64,000 nt of DNA from Leucobacter sp. 7(1) (lineage in GTDB: Bacteria; Actinomycetota; Actinomycetes; Actinomycetales; Microbacteriaceae): positions 168,872-232,871 of the forward strand of contig NZ_FUID01000026.1 of NCBI RefSeq assembly GCF_900163635.1, read 5' to 3'. The number at the start of each line of letters is the position of its first letter. Position 1 is the stretch's first letter. Under the pieces are notes generated by a model, which was not told the DNA's origin, did no database searches, and was given only the letters and a program-made list of their open reading frames with translations. Of this stretch, positions 59,079-64,000 are shown in pieces. The position numbers were made by a program, and so were the translations under genes.

Positions 59079-62006
59079 ATGAAAGTATCACGACCGCCGC
59101 TGGGAAGCGGCGTCCCGACGAGCCGGAGGCGACGCCTCGCCGTCGCAACAGCGCTGGGCACCGCGTCCGCGCTTGTGTTCTCTGGGTTGATCACGAGCCC
59201 GGCGCTCGCCGCACCGAACGGGGAGGCCACCGGGACGGGAACGAACTCGGTGGACTGGAGCCCCACACTGCGGGTCGCCCCGGGCTTTGAACTTGATCCG
59301 GCGAATGCGAATACCCTCAGCTTGACCGGTTCCGGTTACGCCACGACAAACGCATGGGGCGCGACCTTTGGCGGTGCCTACATCCTGTTCGGTGTGGTCA
59401 ACCCCCAGAACGCCGAAGACTCAGGAAGCTGGGCACCCTCGAAACGCGGAGTGAGCGGCAAGCACTACGACTACGCCGGCGGTGCCGGTACCAACCAGAT
59501 CATGGTGAACTACCCCGGCAACGTTACCGAGCCCGGATCGCCGTATATGGACGAGAACGGCGACTGGGCTGCGGAATTCACGATCCCCGGCCCGCAGTTC
59601 ACTTCACAGGCAGGCAATGCGGTCGATTGCTTTGTCCAGGAGTGCGGCGTAATTACAATCGGAGCGCACGGCCAGGCGCAAGCCGGCGTTGAAGTGTTTA
59701 CCCCGGTGACCTTCGCCCAGTCCGCGACGATCGTGACGCAGCCCGTTGACGCAACCGTCACCGCGGGCGGTGACGCGGTGTTCACCGCCGAGGCATCGGG
59801 TGCCCCGGCCCCGAGCGTCCAGTGGCAGTCGCGCGCTTCGGAGTCCGAGGAGTTCGCGAACATCGAGGGCGCGACGGCGACGACACTGACCCTTGCCGCC
59901 GTCGCTGCCTCCGCTACCGGGACGCAGGTGCGCTTGGTTGCGACGAATGACGCAGGAAGCGCGACGTCGAACGCCGCGACCCTCACGGTGAATGCCCCGG
60001 CAACCGCGACCACGACAACCGTCGCGGCGCAGACAGTCGGGAGCTACCCCACAGACTTCGCGGGTCAGGACGTCGCAGTATCTGCGACAGTTGCGCCCGC
60101 CGAGGCCGTGGGCACTGTCGAGTTCTTTGCGAACGGGGCGAGCCTCGGCACCGCCGACGCAGCTGCGGGTACCGCCACGCTCACCACGAAGGCTTTGACG
60201 GGTGGCGCACAGCAGGTCAAGGCCGTTTTCACTCCGGCTGACGCCACGGTGTTCGAACTCTCCGAGTCAGCAGAGCGCACCTACCGGATCGTGGATCTGG
60301 CACCAGCGGTTCCCGCGATCGCGCAGGGCGCGACGACCCGGAGCATCGCAAACGCGGAGTTCCGGTGGTCCGTCGCGAACTGGATGAGCTTCGGCAGCGG
60401 TCCCGCAAAGCAGGTGCTCAGCGGCGAGGAAGTCACGCTCGCTCCGCTCCCCGAGGGCGCAACCGCGACGGATCGTGCCAACCAGGAGTTCGTCTTCTCT
60501 GGCGGAACCGGTTCCGAGGATGCCGCGGGCAACCGTGTCGTTTCCTTCGACGGCACCGTCCGTCTGACCTCGGGGCTGATGCCGCGCTGGGATTTCAGCA
60601 ACCCGAGCGTACACACGAACGCCGCGGGTGACGGGTACATCACGGCTGACGCCGCGATCACCTACTTCGGGAGCGAAGTTGGTGGTGAGGATGAAACCTT
60701 TACGCCAGGCCGGATCGTCATCTCGACGTTCCGTGGTGGTGCGTTCACTGCAGAGGGTGAGACCACTCGTCTCGCAGCGACGCCGCTCTTCGAGGGTCAG
60801 GTCGCCGCGGGCACCTGGGCGGGCGAGTTCTCCGGAGCCACGTTCACAAACGAGTTCCTGCAGTACGTCAATAGCGGCGTGCGCTCGTTCCTGCTGCAGA
60901 CCGGCACGACCGGGTCGAACCTGACCAAGCCTGCGCTTCCGGTGAGCCTCTCCTTTGCCTCGACCGAGGTTGCGGCGCCGGCGCTGACCGTATCCCCGAG
61001 CGGGGAGCTGCCGCGCACGAGTACCGACGTAACGATCTCGGGCACCGGAATTGACGCCTCGGCGATGACCGCGTGGGGCACCCCCCAGCCCGCTGGCGTC
61101 TACGTGTCGCTGGGCTGGATCGCGAACGGTGGGTGGAAGCCTTCCGAGAGCGCCGCGTCGGACACCCGCGTTGCGGTTGCGACGCGCTGGGTGCAGGAGA
61201 CCCAGGCCACCGAGGGTGACTACGTCCAGTGGACGCGCGGCGCGAACGACCGCGCAAGCTTCAGCTTCACGCTGCCGGGCATCACCTACACGGATGTCAT
61301 GGCGAAGAAGCCCGCGGGCGACTACCGCCTGGCCGTCTACGCGATCGGTGCGGGCGGTGTGCGGCAGGCGATCAACGAACTGTCGGTCGACCTGAAGTTC
61401 GTTCCGGAAGATGGCAAGCCGCCGATCAAGCCGCCGGTGAAGGTGCCGTTTACGGATATGAAGCCGGGTGACAAGTTCTACAAGGAGATCGCTTGGATGT
61501 TTGAGGCGAAGTTGTCGACGGGGTCGAAGCAGGCAGATGGTTCGGTGAAGTACTTGCCGAAGCAGAATGTGTCGCGTGAGGCCATGGCGGCGTTCTTGTA
61601 CCGTTTGGAGGGTGCGACGTATCAGGGTCCGAAGGTGTCGCCGTTTGCTGATCTGAAGCCGGGTGACAAGTTCTATAACGAGATCACGTGGATGTATGCG
61701 GAGAAGATCTCGACGGGCACGAAGCAGAAGTCGGGCAAGCCGAAGTTCATGCCGAAGAGTCAGATCACGCGTGAGGCGATGGCGGCGTTTATGTTCCGGA
61801 TGGAGGGGCCGAAGTTCTCTGCTCCGAAGGTGTCGCCGTTTGTGGATATGAAGCCCGGGGACAAGTTCTATCGGGAGATTGCGTGGATGCAGGATTCGGG
61901 GTTGTCGACGGGCACGAAGCAGCCGTCGGGGAAGCCGAAGTTCTTGCCGAAGAATGCGACGTCGCGTGAGGCGATGGCCGCGTTCATCTACCGCTCACAG
62001 CACTAA
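59079..62006 (+). CDS. Multidomain heme-locus surface protein with SLH-like wall-binding repeats
   Basis: 975 residues. Signal peptide (about 1-45); GAHG domain (about 64-214, DCFVQECGVITIGAHG); Ig domain (about 215-305, VTAGGDAVFTAEASG); Big_3_5-like domain (about 307-405, GTVEFFANGASLG); an HtaA-like domain (about 412-640, EFRWSVANWMSFG, FDGTVRLTSGLMPRWDFSNP); a GAHG-like domain lacking the Cys pair (about 640-780, AGVYVSLGW); then three 65-residue SLH-like repeats (788-975: DMKPGDKFYKEIAWM, STG, REAMAAF.YR). The last should tether it to wall polymer. AAAGGGAA precedes ATG 59079. Likely captures heme or hemoprotein at the surface; inferred from the HtaA-like part and context. Confidence 0.75.
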   Translation: MKVSRPPLGSGVPTSRRRRLAVATALGTASALVFSGLITSPALAAPNGEATGTGTNSVDWSPTLRVAPGFELDPANANTLSLTGSGYATTNAWGATFGGAYILFGVVNPQNAEDSGSWAPSKRGVSGKHYDYAGGAGTNQIMVNYPGNVTEPGSPYMDENGDWAAEFTIPGPQFTSQAGNAVDCFVQECGVITIGAHGQAQAGVEVFTPVTFAQSATIVTQPVDATVTAGGDAVFTAEASGAPAPSVQWQSRASESEEFANIEGATATTLTLAAVAASATGTQVRLVATNDAGSATSNAATLTVNAPATATTTTVAAQTVGSYPTDFAGQDVAVSATVAPAEAVGTVEFFANGASLGTADAAAGTATLTTKALTGGAQQVKAVFTPADATVFELSESAERTYRIVDLAPAVPAIAQGATTRSIANAEFRWSVANWMSFGSGPAKQVLSGEEVTLAPLPEGATATDRANQEFVFSGGTGSEDAAGNRVVSFDGTVRLTSGLMPRWDFSNPSVHTNAAGDGYITADAAITYFGSEVGGEDETFTPGRIVISTFRGGAFTAEGETTRLAATPLFEGQVAAGTWAGEFSGATFTNEFLQYVNSGVRSFLLQTGTTGSNLTKPALPVSLSFASTEVAAPALTVSPSGELPRTSTDVTISGTGIDASAMTAWGTPQPAGVYVSLGWIANGGWKPSESAASDTRVAVATRWVQETQATEGDYVQWTRGANDRASFSFTLPGITYTDVMAKKPAGDYRLAVYAIGAGGVRQAINELSVDLKFVPEDGKPPIKPPVKVPFTDMKPGDKFYKEIAWMFEAKLSTGSKQADGSVKYLPKQNVSREAMAAFLYRLEGATYQGPKVSPFADLKPGDKFYNEITWMYAEKISTGTKQKSGKPKFMPKSQITREAMAAFMFRMEGPKFSAPKVSPFVDMKPGDKFYREIAWMQDSGLSTGTKQPSGKPKFLPKNATSREAMAAFIYRSQH
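61431..62003 (+). repeat. Three 195-bp SLH-like repeats with distinct codon use
   Basis: Units begin near 61446, 61641 and 61836, exactly 195 bp apart. They share AAGCCGGGTGACAAGTTCTA-type stretches at the DNA level. TTG, GTG, GAT and GCG-TCG choices and lower GC differ from the rest of the gene. Bases 61431-61484 recur exactly at 63947-64000. Confidence 0.85.
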
Positions 62007-62019
62007 CCCAGCCCGGTGA

Positions 62020-62064
62020 GTGGGGGTGGCGGGGTGCGAATAGCGCCCCACCACCCCCACTTTT
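62020..62064 (+). terminator. Rho-independent terminator upstream of hmuO
   Basis: GTGGGGGTGG (62020-62029) pairs with CCACCCCCAC (62051-62060); after one mismatch the stem continues by seven pairs to a GAATA loop. TTTT follows. It ends only 30 bases before hmuO, so hmuO may depend on read-through. Confidence 0.75.
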
Positions 62065-62093
62065 CCGTCTTGATACGAAGGAGACGCGTCACC

Positions 62094-62792
62094 ATGAACG
62101 CGCAGCAGACCCAGACCGAATCGCTCTCGACCCTGCTCCGACAGGTGTCGCTCGGCGGTCATCGCCGCAGTGACAGCGAACACGACGTGCCGGAGCCTCG
62201 CTACGCCACGGCCTACCTCCGCGGCGGGCTGAACCGAGCCGGGATCGCGGCGCAGGCCGCCCACCACTTCCTCATGTACGAGGCGCTTGAGGCTGCGACA
62301 AGCGCGCAGATCGAGCAGCAGGGGACAGACTTCGCCTTCGCGATGCCGGAGCTCCGCCGCCTCCCTGCACTACGCGCAGACCTCGCCCACTGGATCGGGC
62401 CAGACTGGGAGCGCGAAGTCCGTGGCCGCTACGCGACACCGGGGATCGAAGCGTATGCGGCTCGCCTACGTGAAGTCGCGCCGATCTCCCTGCCCCACTT
62501 CATCGCGCACCACTACACGCGCTACCTGGCGGATCTGTCTGGCGGCCTCATGATCGTCAAGATGTTCCGCGACAGCTACGGCATCACCGGAGAAGATGGG
62601 GTGCGGTTCTACGCGTTCCCCGGCATCCCCGATCCGCGCGCCTTTAAGAACACATACCGCGAGCTGCTTGATGCGCAGCCCGTCACCGACGCGGACCGGG
62701 CGCTGATCGCCGCGGAGGTACAGCTCGCCTACGATCTGAATAACGCCGCGGGGGCTGATCTGGAAGAGCGCTTCCTGGAGTACCGCGCGTGA
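62094..62792 (+). CDS. hmuO: Heme oxygenase (biliverdin-producing)
   Basis: 232 residues. All-helical HO-1/HmuO family: N-terminal LSTLLRQVSLGGHRRSD gives the likely proximal heme ligand H23; FLMYEALEAA and AYAARLREVA are family helices; HYTRYLADLSGGLMIVK holds the distal kink (D147, G150, G151). It opens heme with O2 and electrons, releasing Fe2+, CO and biliverdin, in the cytoplasm after import by HmuTUV. GAAGGAGA lies about ten bases before ATG 62094. The next gene overlaps by GTGA. Confidence 0.92.
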   Translation: MNAQQTQTESLSTLLRQVSLGGHRRSDSEHDVPEPRYATAYLRGGLNRAGIAAQAAHHFLMYEALEAATSAQIEQQGTDFAFAMPELRRLPALRADLAHWIGPDWEREVRGRYATPGIEAYAARLREVAPISLPHFIAHHYTRYLADLSGGLMIVKMFRDSYGITGEDGVRFYAFPGIPDPRAFKNTYRELLDAQPVTDADRALIAAEVQLAYDLNNAAGADLEERFLEYRA

Positions 62793-64000
62793 ACCTTACA
62801 CGCGTGATCGGAACCTGCGCACTTGTGTGCGCGATGGTCGCGACCCCCGGAATCGCGCTCGCACAGGTTCCCGAGCCTTCCACGGCGGGGCCGGTGACGA
62901 CAAGGATCAACGACGACGCGAGCACCCCACTCGCCACGGCTGTGCGGGTGGCCCCGCCGGTTGTGGGAACGCGCACTCTCTATCTCCTCGGACAGTCCGC
63001 TCCGATCTCAGGCACGGTAACCTGGGCGCCGAGCACCAACACCGAGGTGCTGGCTGGCGAAATGGAGTTCTGGGATGGTGCGACTGCTCTGGGATCGATC
63101 CCGGTGACCGGCAGCGGCGGCACCGCGACGGCGACGCTCGAAACCGCGGCCTGGCCAGCGGCCGGGCTGCGCCGGATCACGGCGCGATTCACACCCAGGG
63201 ATCCGGCGGTCTTTGCAGCGGCGGAGAGCGCGGCGCGCGACTACCGGATCGTCGACACCTCCCGCCTGGTCCCGGACATCGCCCTGACCGGAGGCCCAGT
63301 CGCGACAATCGGGAGCACGAGCCTTGAGTGGACCGTGGCGAACATCTGGTTCAGCAATTTCGAGGTCGGCTTTGAACGCGAAGTGCGCTCCGGGGCAGTC
63401 ACCCTGCCAGAGGCGACCCCCGGCGACACGGTCGCGCAGAAACAGGCGTACTATTTCCGGCCGTTCACGTTCTCCGAGGGCGCGGGGACGCGCGACGCAG
63501 CGGGGAACCGCATCATCTCGTACACGGGTGAAGTCCGCCTCACCTCAGGTAGTGCGAACCACTGGGACTTCGCGGATCCGCAGCTGCATATTGCCCCCAC
63601 CGGCGACGGCTACCTGACGGCAGTGTTCAGCGGCAGCTACGAACTCGGAACAGACGCATTCCCGATCGACCCGGTGCGCGTCACAATCGCGACCTTCTCG
63701 GGGGCCCAGATCGCTCCGGACAGTGGCGGGAACGTGGATACCACGATCGAGTTGAACTGGGCCGGTCAAGCCGGAGCGCCCGGAACCTGGGCCCACGACT
63801 ATGCGGATTCGTTCCCCACAGAGTTTGTGTCTCTGCTGCACCCCGCGATCAACCTGTTCTTCACGCGGAGCAGTGTCGCCACCGACGACTCGAAGATCCC
63901 GCACCCCATCCGGCTTCGGTTTACGGAGACCCCGGAAGAAGTTGCGCCGCCGGTGAAGGTGCCGTTTACGGATATGAAGCCGGGTGACAAGTTCTACAAG
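62789..64000 (+). CDS. HtaA-like/SLH-like surface protein, 3' end beyond window
   Basis: Open frame of 404 codons to the window edge, starting at GTG 62789 in a GTGA overlap with hmuO. Signal peptide (1 to about 26, GIALA-QVP); an Ig-like domain (about 60-155, MEFWDGATALGSIPV); an HtaA-like domain (about 165-385, SLEWTVANIWFSNFEV, SYTGEVRLTSGSANHWDF); then PPVKVPFTDMKPGDKFYK, the first residues of an SLH-like repeat. It is a shorter paralogue of the 59079-62006 protein without its GAHG domain. Predicted wall-bound heme-locus protein; at least two more SLH-like units are expected outside the window. Confidence 0.82.
   Translation, partial: MNLTRVIGTCALVCAMVATPGIALAQVPEPSTAGPVTTRINDDASTPLATAVRVAPPVVGTRTLYLLGQSAPISGTVTWAPSTNTEVLAGEMEFWDGATALGSIPVTGSGGTATATLETAAWPAAGLRRITARFTPRDPAVFAAAESAARDYRIVDTSRLVPDIALTGGPVATIGSTSLEWTVANIWFSNFEVGFEREVRSGAVTLPEATPGDTVAQKQAYYFRPFTFSEGAGTRDAAGNRIISYTGEVRLTSGSANHWDFADPQLHIAPTGDGYLTAVFSGSYELGTDAFPIDPVRVTIATFSGAQIAPDSGGNVDTTIELNWAGQAGAPGTWAHDYADSFPTEFVSLLHPAINLFFTRSSVATDDSKIPHPIRLRFTETPEEVAPPVKVPFTDMKPGDKFYK
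63947..64000 (+). repeat. 54-bp exact copy of 61431-61484
   Basis: Identity begins at CCGCCGGTGA and runs to the end of the window; the repeat start of a neighbouring paralogue. The real copy is probably longer. Confidence 0.95.

Overview
The window is high-GC actinobacterial DNA. Starts are often GTG, many -10 elements sit 6-7 bases before the start codon (leaderless transcripts), and genes are packed with ATGA, GTGA or TAATG overlaps. The gene content (LpdA-type quinone reductase without the cysteine pair, CE1758/CE1759 flavin pair, HtaA-type heme proteins, MoxR-DUF58-transglutaminase envelope cluster, LAxTG sorting signals) fits a Microbacteriaceae member such as Leucobacter. The genus is an inference. 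No phage, insertion sequence, CRISPR array or rRNA was seen.

Layout. 1-13.9 kb: end of an amidohydrolase, then an FAD amine oxidase, purine nucleoside phosphorylase, amino acid permease and a large Orn/Lys/Arg decarboxylase, all on the minus strand. These are followed by a stand-alone SIP-domain protein with a possible iron box, LpdA, a cupredoxin lipoprotein, a TRAM-domain RNA methyltransferase and Maf. 12.3-17 kb: a PucR-family regulator divergent from mmsA and a class III aminotransferase, probably a beta-alanine or related amine catabolic unit. 17-19.6 kb: MarR regulator, MFS exporter and a membrane-anchored heptad-repeat coiled-coil protein. 19.9-22.4 kb: FMN reductase, MarR regulator and luciferase-like monooxygenase in one operon with a clear operator. 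22.7-27.7 kb: MHS-type transporter, M20D amidohydrolase, double Lrp/AsnC regulator and an aminotransferase; a perfect 52-bp palindrome separates the last two. 27.9-30.3 kb: LAxTG-anchored metallophosphoesterase. 30.5-33.3 kb: the conserved tRNA-Trp, secE, nusG, rplK, rplA block.

33.5-47.9 kb is an envelope and signalling cluster: Ser/Thr kinase, a 2,048-residue membrane-anchored Ig/FN3 protein, MoxR ATPase, DUF58 protein, a transglutaminase-like protein lacking its catalytic Cys and His, a small one-TM protein and a DUF5684-FHA protein. FHA domains read phosphothreonine, so kinase and FHA protein may form the two ends of one pathway.

48.7-64 kb is an iron-regulated heme acquisition island. 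A 17/19 match to the DtxR/IdeR box (52518-52536) lies between a secreted subtilisin-type protease (minus) and hmuTUV (plus). Downstream are three surface proteins carrying HtaA-like domains and four copies of a conserved domain ending in a DC-x4-CG...GAHG motif, then heme oxygenase hmuO and a further HtaA-like/SLH-like gene cut by the window edge. The protease could free heme from hemoproteins, the surface proteins could bind and relay it, HmuTUV would import it and HmuO would open the ring. The GAHG domain family and its pairing with SLH-like wall-binding repeats are the strongest candidate for something not yet described.
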